64,000 nucleotides of DNA, taken from the NCBI RefSeq assembly GCF_004122035.1, contig NZ_SAXA01000002.1, positions 415,462 through 479,461 on the forward strand, written 5' to 3'. Numbering within the stretch: position 1 is the first letter of the stretch; each line of letters opens with the position of its first letter. A model generated the notes under the pieces. That model was given only the letters and a program-made list of their open reading frames with translations. It searched no databases and was not told the DNA's origin. The stretch is from Ancylomarina salipaludis. Its GTDB lineage: Bacteria > Bacteroidota > Bacteroidia > Bacteroidales > Marinifilaceae. Shown here piece after piece: positions 27,798 to 36,943 of the stretch. The position numbers and the translations under genes are program-made.

Positions 27798-28652
27798 TTA
27801 ATTCTTAGGAAAGGCCTTTTTATTTAGTTCTTCAATTAAAACTTTTGCACTTCTATTGAAGTAGCGTCTTTCTTCATAGGCGACGACCCATCGAATTCCG
27901 ACAATTGCATTGGTTAAGAAAATTTCATCAGCGTCCATTAACTGTTCCGGTTTCATAATACAGTCATCATAAACTGTGATGCCAAGGTTTAATGCAATCT
28001 GAATAATTTGTTCGCGCATAATGCCATTTATGGCACCGCTTTCAAGCGATGGAGTATACAGAATCCCATCCTTAACGATAAAAAGATTTGAGCTTACACT
28101 CTCTACCAGATTTTGTCTTTCGTTCAGTAATAAACAATCATCCCATTTCATCTCAGTTTTGTGTAAGCCTGCTAAAATAAAAGGTAGCGAGTTGCCTGTT
28201 TTAAATCCAGATAGCGAGTTGGATGCTTTTTTATAAGAATCAAACAGGCCAATTTTCAATCCTTTTTTATTCAAATAATAGTTTGGCGAATCTAATTTCG
28301 AACTCTCTATTAAAAATGAAATGCGATTGGTTTGGGGTGTGTAGAGCCCCCCTGAGTTTCTGAAAACACTTAAACGTATACGCGTGCCTAAAAAGGATTT
28401 GTTCTTTGTAATTAGGTTTTTAATATTGGTTTCAATTGTATGAGAGAAATTATCCGGAATTTCCATTCGTAAATGCGACATCCCCAGTTGAAGGCGCTCC
28501 ATATGTTCCTCGAAGAATTGGATTTGTGTGCCATTGCAATGGATGGTTTCAAATAATGAATCCCCGTAACGAAATGCTCTGTTGTCTGCCGTGAACAGAG
28601 CTGTCGTATCCGGATAGAATATACCGTTATAGCAAAGTTGCTGTGAGTTCAT
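27798..28652 (-). CDS. class IV aminotransferase (aminodeoxychorismate lyase-like)
   Basis: The 284-residue PLP enzyme of fold type IV has RYGDSLFETIHCNG near the N terminus, the PLP lysine in SGFKTGNSLP (about residues 150-159), ESVSSNLFIVKDG and the late EIFLTNAIVGIRWV block. That last block and the overall length favour PabC (4-amino-4-deoxychorismate lyase, folate pathway) over branched-chain aminotransferase or D-amino acid transaminase, but this is a judgement. It begins one base after the stop of the HAD phosphatase gene and ends the rhomboid-HAD-aminotransferase operon. Confidence 0.82.
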   Translation of the reverse strand: MNSQQLCYNGIFYPDTTALFTADNRAFRYGDSLFETIHCNGTQIQFFEEHMERLQLGMSHLRMEIPDNFSHTIETNIKNLITKNKSFLGTRIRLSVFRNSGGLYTPQTNRISFLIESSKLDSPNYYLNKKGLKIGLFDSYKKASNSLSGFKTGNSLPFILAGLHKTEMKWDDCLLLNERQNLVESVSSNLFIVKDGILYTPSLESGAINGIMREQIIQIALNLGITVYDDCIMKPEQLMDADEIFLTNAIVGIRWVVAYEERRYFNRSAKVLIEELNKKAFPKN

Positions 28653-28653
28653 A

Positions 28654-29151
28654 CTATATCTCTCCCTTTAGTATTTTGTCGCAATAGATCGAAATATCTT
28701 GGTTTGCCTCTATTTTTATTCCTTTGATTCCTGCGGCTTCAGCTGCCTCAATATCTCGTTTGCTGTCACCAATAAGATAGGATGTTTTAAGATCAATGTT
28801 ATATTTTCTGACTGCTTGATTAATCATATAAGGGCTAGGTTTTCTGCATTTACAGGCAGCTACACTGTCGTGATGAGGACAGTAGTAGATTTCCTGAAAA
28901 CGAATATTATCCTCCAGCAATTTAGCTTCAAGATGAGCATGGATATTATCGACATCCTCACAGGAATAAATTCCTTTGGCAACACCCCCTTGATTGCTAA
29001 TTATAAAAAGCATATAACCAGCTTCCTGAAAGCGCTTAAGAGAATTTACAATTCCCTTATTGATGATAAAATCCTCAATTTTATAAATATAATAGTGGCC
29101 AATATCTGAATTGATGACCCCATCGCGATCAAGAAAAATTGCTTTTTGCAT
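28654..29151 (-). CDS. HAD-IIIA phosphatase, GmhB-like
   Basis: The 165-residue protein has the HAD motif I FLDRDGVIN, motif II ISNQGG, the zinc-binding loop with CPHHDSVAACKCRKP and motif III/IV GDSKRDIEAAEAAG. This combination is typical of D-glycero-D-manno-heptose-1,7-bisphosphate 7-phosphatase (GmhB), an enzyme of ADP-heptose synthesis for LPS, although the related histidinol-phosphatase is an alternative. It lies between the rhomboid gene (9 bp) and the class IV aminotransferase (1 bp) on the same strand. Confidence 0.87.
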   Translation of the reverse strand: MQKAIFLDRDGVINSDIGHYYIYKIEDFIINKGIVNSLKRFQEAGYMLFIISNQGGVAKGIYSCEDVDNIHAHLEAKLLEDNIRFQEIYYCPHHDSVAACKCRKPSPYMINQAVRKYNIDLKTSYLIGDSKRDIEAAEAAGIKGIKIEANQDISIYCDKILKGEI

Positions 29152-29160
29152 TTTGAATCC

Positions 29161-29757
29161 TTAAAATAATTTCTGCAAAAATAAAGAGAATAATTCTGGT
29201 TTTACAAGAATAGGAAATAGAAAACCGAATAGAGCACCGTAAAAATGGCTGCTATGTCCAATGTTATCTATTTGTTTTTTACTCATATAATAGGAGTAAG
29301 CAAGATACAGAACCCCAAATACAATACCTGGAATGGGTATTACAAAAAAGAAATATAAGAGTTGCCAGGGGTCGAAAAATATTGTTGCAAACACAATGGC
29401 TGAGGTCGCACCCGATGCGCCTAACGCATTATAATTATAATCGTTTGCATATCTTTTTAAATCGTAAAGACTTGAGAAAATAATGCTGCATATATAGAGC
29501 GCAATAAAATAAAAAGTACTTGCCCCTAAGTAGTACTGAAAGTAATTTTCCAGCGCTTTACCAAAGAAAAATAAAACGATCATATTCACCAACAAATGGT
29601 TCCAATTGGCATGTAGAAAGGCATGTGTGAGTATGCGGTACCACTGACCACGTTTTAAAATCTGATAGGCATTGAATTGGTAGCGATAAAGTAGCTCGGT
29701 TTTGTTAAAGGCCGTAATTGAAATGAATACTGTAATGGCTATGATGAGAGTGGTCAT
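29161..29757 (-). CDS. rhomboid-family intramembrane serine protease
   Basis: The 198-residue membrane protein has six predicted transmembrane segments. Catalytic features are visible: the serine in ALGASGATSA (G-x-S-G, about residue 110) and the histidine in the last helix (GHSSHFYGALFG, about residues 169-180). HANWNHLLVNM in the L1 loop to TM2 is also characteristic. Rhomboids cleave transmembrane substrates within the bilayer; the substrate here is unknown. It is the first gene of a three-gene operon with a GmhB-like phosphatase and a class IV aminotransferase. Confidence 0.9.
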   Translation of the reverse strand: MTTLIIAITVFISITAFNKTELLYRYQFNAYQILKRGQWYRILTHAFLHANWNHLLVNMIVLFFFGKALENYFQYYLGASTFYFIALYICSIIFSSLYDLKRYANDYNYNALGASGATSAIVFATIFFDPWQLLYFFFVIPIPGIVFGVLYLAYSYYMSKKQIDNIGHSSHFYGALFGFLFPILVKPELFSLFLQKLF

Positions 29758-29809
29758 GATCTAATAACTTGATGTAAATTAATAATAGAATACGGCTTGT
29801 TTAAAATAC

Positions 29810-31882
29810 TTAGAATGAATCTACCAATTTAACAACAAGAGAGGCACTTCTGGTATTGAAGCCAATAACTTTCTTTTCGATTCGGTTAGCTGGAATACCT
29901 TGTGAAATCAGATAATTCATAGCTTCAGTAGCTCTTTTTAAGCATAATTCTTTGTTTTTCCGATTACCTCGATCAACCTTCGTACTTGCTCTAATTTCAA
30001 TAAGAATATCCGGGTTATGGTTTAGTATTTCGATAACATTATTTAATTCTCCTTTTGTAATCTCCTTTAATAACCAACCCTCATTAGGAAATGTGGAGGT
30101 GCGTAATTCAATTGTTTGGTTCCCCTTGGTTTGAATAAGGTCAACAGATTGGATTTCGTCATAGGTATAATTGGTTAGAACTGTGGTAAAATACCCTGGC
30201 TTCGAAACAATTAAATTGTAATAATTTCCTGTATCGACATCCATTGAGAAATTACCGTTTTCATCAGTCATACAAGATGTTGAAAGTTTATATGTTTTAT
30301 TAACAACTTCAACCTTGGCATCTTGGATTGGGGTTGAGGAAAATTGGTTTTTAACAAATGCCTTAATATTGGCCCAAGGTGATTCTTCCAATCGAATTTG
30401 GATATTTTTATTTTTTGATAAATTTTGTGGGAAATACAGGACACGTTTGGTTTTAAAACCTTTTTTCTGAATAATCAGACTGTATTTTCGATCTTTAAAA
30501 ATATTAAATTTAAAACTTCCGTCTGGATTGTTATAGGTCTTGTCCAGTACAATATTCCTATCAACAAGAAAGATGGCCACACTGTCGATTGGTTTATTGG
30601 AGCCAATTTTGGATACAACACCTCTGAGTGTATTTAGTTTTGCAATGTTTTTCTTGAATTCAAAAACATCATCATTCCCATTTCTGTTGGATGAGAAATA
30701 GCCAACTTTGTTTTTGAAATCATACATGTAAGCAAAGTCATCCTTGGGTGAGTTGAACGGGAAGCCAATATTTACAGGATATTTCCAATGGTTTTTTTCA
30801 AAGGTTGTTTTGAAAATATCTAAACCACCAAGACCTATATGTCCGTTTGATGCAAAATACAGAAAGCCATCTTCACAGATGTAGGGAAACATCTCGTCCC
30901 CCGATGTATTAACACTTGGGCCTAAATTGATTGGTGGGCCCCATGTAAAACCTTGTTTGCGACAATAATAAATATCACTACCTCCGTATCCACCGGGCAT
31001 ATTCGAAATAAAGAATAATAGTTTACCGTTTTTCGAAATAGAAGGATGTCCTGTTGAATAGTCATCTCCGGCATATTGAAATAATTCGGGTTTGTCCCAC
31101 TCTCCTTTAGAATGCCGGGACATATAGATATTTAGTTGATCTTGACCATTTACATCTACTGTCCCTTTATTTCGTGTAAAATAAATGAATTCTTCGTTAG
31201 ACGAAAATGAAGCAGAGCCTTCGTGATACTTTGTACATAAATCCTCGGATAGTAGTTTAGGAATTGAATATTTCGATCCTAATTTTTTTGTGTAATAAAG
31301 GTTGAAATAGCAATCTCTGCTCTCTTTATTGATTTGTTTGGAATATTTATTGGGACGACCAGAAACTATAACTAAACCATCCTTATACAGTGAGGTTGCA
31401 TAATCCGTTTGAGCTGTATTTATATTTATTGGTTTGGCAATATACAGGCTGTCGTCTGTAATTTCAGTAATCAAATTACATGCCTGAATATGTTGAAGTA
31501 CAATTTCATTATATGGGTTAAGTTTGCTGTATTTGATATACCATTCTTTCGCTTCGCTATATTTATGCGTTTTTTTTAGCAAGCTGGCATAGTTTAGATA
31601 GTCAATAGCTTCTGCATTTGAAGCATTAACCATTCTTTTGACAAGCATTAAAGCTTTATCTTCCTGATTGGTTTCACTGTAACAATAAATGAGATTTCTT
31701 TTGACCGATTTATCATTATGGTTCTGAATATATTCTTTCAGAAAGGGTATAGCCAGACTGTACTCTTTCTTTTCAAAGTGATGTTGACCTTTCTCCAGGT
31801 CTCTGTCCTGTGCAAAAACAAAGATCGGTGATATGGAAAATACAAAGGCAATTAAAATTGTTGTTAGCAATTTCTTATTCAT
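29810..31882 (-). CDS. OmpA-family protein with TPR, PD40 propeller and carboxypeptidase-like domains (PorE-like)
   Basis: The 690-residue protein has a signal peptide (to about residue 25) and TPR-like helices (about 30-135). A PD40/WD40-type propeller follows (about 160-410, with SISKNGKLLFFISNMPGGYGG-type blades and a DIYYC strand). Next are two carboxypeptidase-regulatory-like folds (about 420-505 and 510-590) and an OmpA C-terminal peptidoglycan-binding domain (about 600-690, with an LIEIRAST strand and NKELCLKRA). This is the layout of T9SS-associated PorE and related proteins, which anchor machinery to the cell wall. It is the last gene of the triad with PorP/SprF and a type B sorting-domain protein. 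Confidence 0.9.
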   Translation of the reverse strand: MNKKLLTTILIAFVFSISPIFVFAQDRDLEKGQHHFEKKEYSLAIPFLKEYIQNHNDKSVKRNLIYCYSETNQEDKALMLVKRMVNASNAEAIDYLNYASLLKKTHKYSEAKEWYIKYSKLNPYNEIVLQHIQACNLITEITDDSLYIAKPININTAQTDYATSLYKDGLVIVSGRPNKYSKQINKESRDCYFNLYYTKKLGSKYSIPKLLSEDLCTKYHEGSASFSSNEEFIYFTRNKGTVDVNGQDQLNIYMSRHSKGEWDKPELFQYAGDDYSTGHPSISKNGKLLFFISNMPGGYGGSDIYYCRKQGFTWGPPINLGPSVNTSGDEMFPYICEDGFLYFASNGHIGLGGLDIFKTTFEKNHWKYPVNIGFPFNSPKDDFAYMYDFKNKVGYFSSNRNGNDDVFEFKKNIAKLNTLRGVVSKIGSNKPIDSVAIFLVDRNIVLDKTYNNPDGSFKFNIFKDRKYSLIIQKKGFKTKRVLYFPQNLSKNKNIQIRLEESPWANIKAFVKNQFSSTPIQDAKVEVVNKTYKLSTSCMTDENGNFSMDVDTGNYYNLIVSKPGYFTTVLTNYTYDEIQSVDLIQTKGNQTIELRTSTFPNEGWLLKEITKGELNNVIEILNHNPDILIEIRASTKVDRGNRKNKELCLKRATEAMNYLISQGIPANRIEKKVIGFNTRSASLVVKLVDSF

Positions 31883-31976
31883 AACTTAAATATCTAGTCA
31901 ATAAAATTTGAAGCTTAAGTGTTAACCATCTGAACGAGACAAGTTTTAAACGGAACAGAATGCAAAATACACAACT

Positions 31977-32942
31977 TTAGAAAAATCTAGGTGATGTATA
32001 GTTACTTTTCTTCAAAGATATCTTATAATTTATAAAAATTTCATGGCTCGTGTGGTCCCCGCGTTTTATTTTATCGAGACTATTCTCATAGGAATAGCTA
32101 ATTCCTAATTTAGAATTGAACTCATAACCCATATTGATAGACCAATATTTTTCTGCGCGATAACTACATCCTGCAAAAATACCATTTATATGATAAAAAA
32201 TAAGATTAAAGTTATAATCTAATGTAGAGTTTAGTGAAGAAAAAAGCAGTATTGATGGTTCGACTTGAATTTTGGTGTTAACTTTTAAGTTGATGTCAGT
32301 ATTTAAATAAAAATAGATGTCCTTAAATTCAAAGTTGATATTTTTATTTAAACTATTTTCGTAAGGGTAAGTGTCTTGTAGTAAGCGCGGTGCAGAAAAT
32401 CCAATATGGAATTTTGGCGAGTAATAAGAAAAACCTAGACCAAAATTTGGAGTAATGCTACTGACGTTCATATTTGGAATGGAGGGATCATCTCCATTAA
32501 AACTCGGATCGTAAGTTCTAAGTTCAGTCCATCGGATTTCCTTATTTATGATTCCTGCCTGAAATCCGAGAGCAAAAATACGTTCTTTCTCCAGGTTAAT
32601 TTTATAGGCATAGTTAGCAAAAAAGCCCGTTTCATTCAGAATTCCAATTTCATTATTGTATATCATGCCAGCGATTCCAATTTTAATATTGTTTAATGGG
32701 GCATGTGCTGACAATATTGCAGATACAGGAGCGCCTTTTACTCCAGTCCATTGCTTGTGATATCCCATGGCAATTTCCATATAGGATTTATTGCCGGAGA
32801 AGGATGGATTCGTAAATATTTCGTTCAGATTATAATTGGTGAAAAGAATATTTTCCTGAGAAAAAAGCTTTGGGGTTGTTGAAAAAAGACATATCAATAT
32901 CATCAGAATATACCAACTGATGATATGAAGTCGATTTTTCAT
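31977..32942 (-). CDS. PorP/SprF-family type IX secretion membrane protein
   Basis: The 321-residue protein has a signal peptide, then the family-typical N-terminal ILFTNYNLNEIFTNPSFSG block and a beta-barrel pattern with repeated GIAGMIYNNEIG and FGLGFSYYSPKFHIGFSAPRLL segments. PorP/SprF proteins sit in the outer membrane and anchor or help secrete T9SS type B adhesins. The immediately upstream gene encodes such a type B protein, and the downstream gene a PorE-like OmpA protein. The combination is a well-known recurrent cassette. Several PorP paralogues usually exist per genome, so this need not be the core PorP. Confidence 0.9.
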   Translation of the reverse strand: MKNRLHIISWYILMILICLFSTTPKLFSQENILFTNYNLNEIFTNPSFSGNKSYMEIAMGYHKQWTGVKGAPVSAILSAHAPLNNIKIGIAGMIYNNEIGILNETGFFANYAYKINLEKERIFALGFQAGIINKEIRWTELRTYDPSFNGDDPSIPNMNVSSITPNFGLGFSYYSPKFHIGFSAPRLLQDTYPYENSLNKNINFEFKDIYFYLNTDINLKVNTKIQVEPSILLFSSLNSTLDYNFNLIFYHINGIFAGCSYRAEKYWSINMGYEFNSKLGISYSYENSLDKIKRGDHTSHEIFINYKISLKKSNYTSPRFF

Positions 32943-33025
32943 TCAGTAATAAGCTAGTTTATATTATAGTTTAAAACTCACGGTAATTACCTACAATCTG
33001 TTAGCCGATATAGTAATGGTTATAT

Positions 33026-33709
33026 CTATTTTTTGATAATGATATAGCCGCTTTTAAGGTATTTTTTATCCTTAATTATGAGTTTGAAAAAATATGTTCC
33101 AGGAGGTAATTTGTCTCCAGGGCCTAGCTTCACACCAGTTTTACCGTAACTTCCATCCCAAGCGTCATCGTTCGAATAGTTACTTTTGTCGAAAACTTTT
33201 GTACCCCAACGGGAGAAAACGATAAATTCATTAATCGGGTAATTTTCTATGCCTTTAATGTAGAATTTATCATTAATATTATCTCCGTTAGGAGAGAATG
33301 CAGAAGGAATTAATATATCGACCTTATTAGGATCTTTAACATCAACAAGAATATAGGCCCGACTGCACTGGCTTTTGTTATCGCAAATTTCATAGAAGAC
33401 GGTATCAACCCCAAAACTATCTTCATATGGATAAAATACCATCAAAGAATTGTTTTCAATTAAATAGGCTTTTCCGGCTTGATCGTTTTGACGAAGAATT
33501 TTGGTTTGCGTAAAATCCAGGGTTGATGAAGAGTAAATATCGTTTTCGAGGAAGACTATTTCAATATAGTTTACTTCGTCTATAATTGTTTTATTGTTAA
33601 TTGAAACTGAATCGTTTTTTGCTATCGGGGGGGTACCATCTTGGCCAAAACTAGTTGCTGGACCAAACAAAAGAACTAATATGAATGAAAGAGTAAAAAT
33701 TGATTTCAT
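33026..33709 (-). CDS. secreted protein with T9SS type B (gliding-motility-associated) sorting domain
   Basis: Read from M15 of the longest frame (33709), this is a 227-residue protein with a clear signal peptide ending near SFGQDG. One Ig/cadherin-like module (PPIAKNDSVSI to about DVKDPNK) follows, and then a C-terminal type B sorting domain (IPSAFSPNGDNINDKFYIKG, FSRWGTKVF, LPPGTYFFKL). The domain directs export through the T9SS and attachment via PorP/SprF partners. It is unusually short for such adhesins, with only one passenger module. The upstream ATG at 33751 is possible but places 14 residues before the signal peptide. Confidence 0.87.
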   Translation of the reverse strand: MKSIFTLSFILVLLFGPATSFGQDGTPPIAKNDSVSINNKTIIDEVNYIEIVFLENDIYSSSTLDFTQTKILRQNDQAGKAYLIENNSLMVFYPYEDSFGVDTVFYEICDNKSQCSRAYILVDVKDPNKVDILIPSAFSPNGDNINDKFYIKGIENYPINEFIVFSRWGTKVFDKSNYSNDDAWDGSYGKTGVKLGPGDKLPPGTYFFKLIIKDKKYLKSGYIIIKK

Positions 33710-33854
33710 AGTTAAATATAAATTCTTTATTGATGGATGTATGAAATTCATACACGAAAAAAAGAAATTAACAATATATTATATCTATTATTCATTTACT
33801 CGAACTGGGTAAACGAAATGTATTATTAAAGATAATAGATTTGTTGAAATATTG

Positions 33855-34856
33855 CTAATGTAGTGTTTTGAATATTAACTCTTTTAATAAATCTCCATTT
33901 TTAGAACTGACATTTCCGATCCCTTTTGATTTTAAATCGTATTCTCTGAGAAGATTTATAATTGAAACCAATTTCTTTGGATGGTATAGTTTTGCTGCTG
34001 ATTTATAGTCTTTTACGAAAAATGGATTAATGCCAAGTGCAGAAGCGACACTATTATCATTTGTTTTATTTTTTAAAAAATGAAATTTTAAAATTTTTGA
34101 AAAATAGGAGTGTAGCAAGGCAATTGTGACATAAATTGGGTGCTTTTTTTCATTTGTAGAGAAGTAATTTATGATTTGATTTGCTTTTAGAACGTCTTTT
34201 TTGCCCAATGCATTTTGTAATTCAAAATTGTTAAAGTCTTTTGAAATACCAATGTTTTTTTCAATATCGTCAGCTGTAATTGTATTTCCCTGGGGAATAT
34301 TAATGCTTAGCTTGTCGAGTTCATTCGAAATTTTATTTAAGTCGTTTCCCAGAAATTCAGAGAGTAAAATACTGGCTTTGGTATCAATTTTTAGTTTGAG
34401 ACCATTTGTATATTTTGTTATCCAATCAGGCAACTGATTTTCGTATATCTTTTTCGATTCGAAAAGGATACCCAACTGAGCTATATTTTTAGTAAATGCT
34501 TTTCTTTTGTCTAATGATTTATATTTGTAATTAATCACAAGAATGGTTGATTGAAGTGGATTTTTAATGTACGAATCCAATAGTTCAATATTTTTTAGAT
34601 GTTGAGCTTCTTTAACCACGACAAGTTGTCGGCTTGCCATCATAGGAAAACGGCGAGCTGTATCAATAATGTTTGCGATATCGGCATCCTTACCGTAAAA
34701 AATACTTTGATTAAAATCACGCTCGGCTTCAGGCAAAGCATTTTCCAATATGTAATCGGTAATTTTATCGATGTAAAAACTTTCTTCGCCCATTAAAAAA
34801 TAGATAGGCGCATATTCTTGTTTTTTAATACTGCTGTATATTTCTTCAAATGTCAT
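33855..34856 (-). CDS. holA: DNA polymerase III subunit delta
   Basis: The 333-residue protein has the HolA layout: an N-terminal AAA-like domain without a functional Walker A (PIYFLMGEESFYIDKITDYI), the sensor region ARRFPMMASRQLVVVKEAQ, and a C-terminal helical collar domain (KHPIYVTIALLHSYFSKILKF). Delta opens the beta clamp in the clamp-loader complex. It lies next to amn and, across amn, to the HsdR-N protein; I recall that HolA and the HsdR-N protein are often neighbours in Bacteroidota. It is 41 bp downstream of amn on the same strand. Confidence 0.92.
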   Translation of the reverse strand: MTFEEIYSSIKKQEYAPIYFLMGEESFYIDKITDYILENALPEAERDFNQSIFYGKDADIANIIDTARRFPMMASRQLVVVKEAQHLKNIELLDSYIKNPLQSTILVINYKYKSLDKRKAFTKNIAQLGILFESKKIYENQLPDWITKYTNGLKLKIDTKASILLSEFLGNDLNKISNELDKLSINIPQGNTITADDIEKNIGISKDFNNFELQNALGKKDVLKANQIINYFSTNEKKHPIYVTIALLHSYFSKILKFHFLKNKTNDNSVASALGINPFFVKDYKSAAKLYHPKKLVSIINLLREYDLKSKGIGNVSSKNGDLLKELIFKTLH

Positions 34857-34896
34857 GTAGAGCTGTTGAATAGTTTGGTTTTGAATGAAGTTTTTT

Positions 34897-35667
34897 TTAG
34901 AACCTTAAATGTTTCACCGATTCCTTATTATGCATTACTTCTTTTAAGGCATCAATTCCCGTTTGGATGTGTTGATTCACAAAAAGATTGGTGACTTCGG
35001 CATCGCTACGATCTGTTTTTACGCCTGTTGAAATCATGGGTTGATCAGAAACCAGTAAGACAGCACCTGAAGGTATTTCATTAAAAAAACCAACCGTAAA
35101 TATGGTTGCAGTCTCCATATCGATAGCCATTGCACGGGTTTTAGCCAGATATTTTTTAAACCGTTCGTCAAATTCCCAAACCCTTTTGTTTGTGGTGAAA
35201 ACGGTTCCTGTCCAATATTTTATGTTTTTATCTGCAATAACCTGTGAAACTGCTCGTTGTAGTCCAAATGCGGGTAGGGCGGGTATCTCAGGAGGCAGGT
35301 AGTCATTTGAAGTTCCTTCACTACGAATGGCTGCAATAGGGAGAATCAAATCACCCAGTTTATTCTTTTTCTTAAGTCCCCCACATTTTCCCAAAAATAA
35401 GACACCTTTGGGTTTTATGGCACTCAATAAATCCATTATTGTAGCAGCATTGGGGCTCCCCATTCCGAAATTAATCATGGTGATTCCCTCTGCAGAAACA
35501 TTTGGCATGGCTTTATCTTCTCCCAGAATGGTAGCATTATATTTATTGGCAAATATTTCGAGATAACCACTGAAATTAGTCAAAAGAATATAGGGGTCAA
35601 AATCCTTAAGTGCCCGACCTGTATAACGGGGCAGCCAGTTCTGTACAATTTCTTCTTTTGTCTTCAT
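34897..35667 (-). CDS. amn: AMP nucleosidase
   Basis: The 256-residue protein of the PNP/UDP phosphorylase fold matches the Bacteroidota AMP nucleosidase form: KEEIVQNWLPRYTG at the start, INFGMGSPNAATIMDLL, FLGKCGGLK and the substrate-site MAIDMETATIFTVGF. It hydrolyses AMP to adenine and ribose 5-phosphate. It is much shorter than the roughly 480-residue E. coli enzyme because it lacks the N-terminal domain, as usual in this phylum. It is divergent from the HsdR-N gene and precedes holA. Confidence 0.92.
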   Translation of the reverse strand: MKTKEEIVQNWLPRYTGRALKDFDPYILLTNFSGYLEIFANKYNATILGEDKAMPNVSAEGITMINFGMGSPNAATIMDLLSAIKPKGVLFLGKCGGLKKKNKLGDLILPIAAIRSEGTSNDYLPPEIPALPAFGLQRAVSQVIADKNIKYWTGTVFTTNKRVWEFDERFKKYLAKTRAMAIDMETATIFTVGFFNEIPSGAVLLVSDQPMISTGVKTDRSDAEVTNLFVNQHIQTGIDALKEVMHNKESVKHLRF

Positions 35668-35717
35668 ATGCTGGATGATTTGCTTTCTTAACTTTAATCA
35701 AGAGCTGATAAAATCTG

Positions 35718-35725
35718 TATATTTG
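35718..35725 (+). promoter_or_regulatory. TAnnTTTG -7 element for the HsdR-N protein gene
   Basis: TATATTTG lies 19 bp before the start codon at 35745 and fits the consensus; the -33 element is unclear. Confidence 0.5.
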
Positions 35726-35744
35726 TTTTCAATATAATTAAAAT

Positions 35745-36197
35745 ATGGACAAACTAAATCTACCCACTTATAATTTTAATATCAAATTAGAAGGACAAAG
35801 AAAGCTAATTTTTGATAGTATAAGAAGGAAGTTTGTGGTATTAACACCTGAAGAGTGGGTGAGACAGAATTTCATTTCTTATTTAGTGGATGAAAAGAAT
35901 TATCCCAAGGGATTGATTGCTGTAGAAAAAAAAGTTGATGTAAATAGGATGCCACAACGGAGTGATATAGTCTTATATAACAATAAGGGGATTCCTCTTA
36001 TAATTGTTGAGTGTAAGGCTGTTAGTGTGAAAATATCACAGGCTGCATTTAATCAAATTGCACGTTATAATATGAAATTGAAAGTTCCTTACCTTGTTGT
36101 AACCAATGGATTAAATCATTATTGTTGTCATATTGATTACGAACAGAACAGCTTTGAGTTTATCCCTGAAATCCCTGATTATAAGTCTTTACAATAA
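35745..36197 (+). CDS. type I restriction enzyme R N-terminal-domain protein (HSDR_N_2)
   Basis: The 150-residue protein contains the nuclease-like core of HSDR_N: EEWVRQNFISYLV, then RSDIVLYNNKGIPLIIVECKAV, a D-x(n)-E-x-K pattern of the PD-(D/E)xK superfamily. It has no helicase, specificity or methylase partners nearby, so it is not a restriction system. In Bacteroidota this small stand-alone protein is conserved, and its function is unknown. It is divergent from amn and has its own terminator. Confidence 0.85.
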   Translation: MDKLNLPTYNFNIKLEGQRKLIFDSIRRKFVVLTPEEWVRQNFISYLVDEKNYPKGLIAVEKKVDVNRMPQRSDIVLYNNKGIPLIIVECKAVSVKISQAAFNQIARYNMKLKVPYLVVTNGLNHYCCHIDYEQNSFEFIPEIPDYKSLQ

Positions 36198-36213
36198 TAC
36201 TGATAAAAGATTG

Positions 36214-36258
36214 AAATCCAGTTTTCAGAAAGAGTTCTGAAGACTGGATTTTACTTTT
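36214..36258 (+). terminator. terminator after the HsdR-N protein gene
   Basis: A 15-bp stem with one wobble (36214-36228 with 36237-36251), an 8-nt loop, and a T-rich tail. Confidence 0.85.
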
Positions 36259-36349
36259 ATATGTTGATGTATCAATAATTTTCCGATTGCTAATTTCTAC
36301 TTATGTTAGGAATTAATAAACTGCCTGGATATTGAAATCATATTAATGC

Positions 36350-36796
36350 TTACACCTTTACTTTAACGACAACTTTGCGAACCTTTGAGCTTTGGTTAAG
36401 CCCAATACAAGGCTGATGAAGATCATTGGGAAAAAAGATTCCAAAAGTTCCGGTTTCAAATTTAAATAGAGTTGAGTTTCCCTCATAAAAAGCGTAATCA
36501 CCTTCATTGTTTTGAGTCAGAAGTTTTTGATTACTTTTTGACACTAAACCAATGTGTTCTTCTCCTGAAATTATATACTGAATATCGATATATTTTGTAT
36601 GACCTTCAAGTTTGCAAGCTTCTCGTGATTTTGTTGTGTATTCTTGTACCATAGCAAAAACGTCACCCCCTTCAATTTGGTAGGTTCCTAATTCAATTTT
36701 AGAAAAATCAGAATTGTTTAGATACTCAAGTCCTAAAGCTATCCGTTCACTGATATTTGCATAAAGCTTTGAGTTTTCAATCTTATCTATTATCAT
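36350..36796 (-). CDS. YhcH/YjgK/YiaL family protein
   Basis: The 148-residue cupin-like protein has the family blocks GTYQIEGGDVFAMVQEYTTK, LEGHTKYIDIQYIISGEEHIG and FFPNDLHQPCIGLN, which include the conserved metal-ligand His and Glu residues. Relatives are linked to sialic acid and sugar acid catabolism (YhcH) or biofilm control (TabA). No sugar genes are near, so the role here is open. Confidence 0.9.
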   Translation of the reverse strand: MIIDKIENSKLYANISERIALGLEYLNNSDFSKIELGTYQIEGGDVFAMVQEYTTKSREACKLEGHTKYIDIQYIISGEEHIGLVSKSNQKLLTQNNEGDYAFYEGNSTLFKFETGTFGIFFPNDLHQPCIGLNQSSKVRKVVVKVKV

Positions 36797-36873
36797 CTTA
36801 TATCTTTTATATAGTAGTGTGTTTATTATCTTAAATTAAGATCTCAAACTTATCAAATTTATTGAGACGAAAG

Positions 36874-36905
36874 AAGGCTGTCCAATTGGGCAGCCTTTAT
36901 TTTTA
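36874..36905 (+). terminator. hairpin with T-rich tail
   Basis: Stem aaggctgtcc/gggcagcctt with a U-G wobble in the plus-strand RNA and a TATTTTTATT tail. No plus-strand gene ends just upstream; it may end stray transcription or act weakly for the small minus-strand gene at 36944. The sequence resembles the ppdK terminator family at 37297, 40831 and 41161. Confidence 0.5.
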
Positions 36906-36943
36906 TTGTGATCTTAAATTATGTGTTTTTTTAAAGAAATGGA

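Noticed and set aside
35745..36197. Type I restriction system
   Set aside because: Only an HSDR_N-type domain is present; no helicase, HsdM or HsdS. It is a stand-alone conserved small protein.
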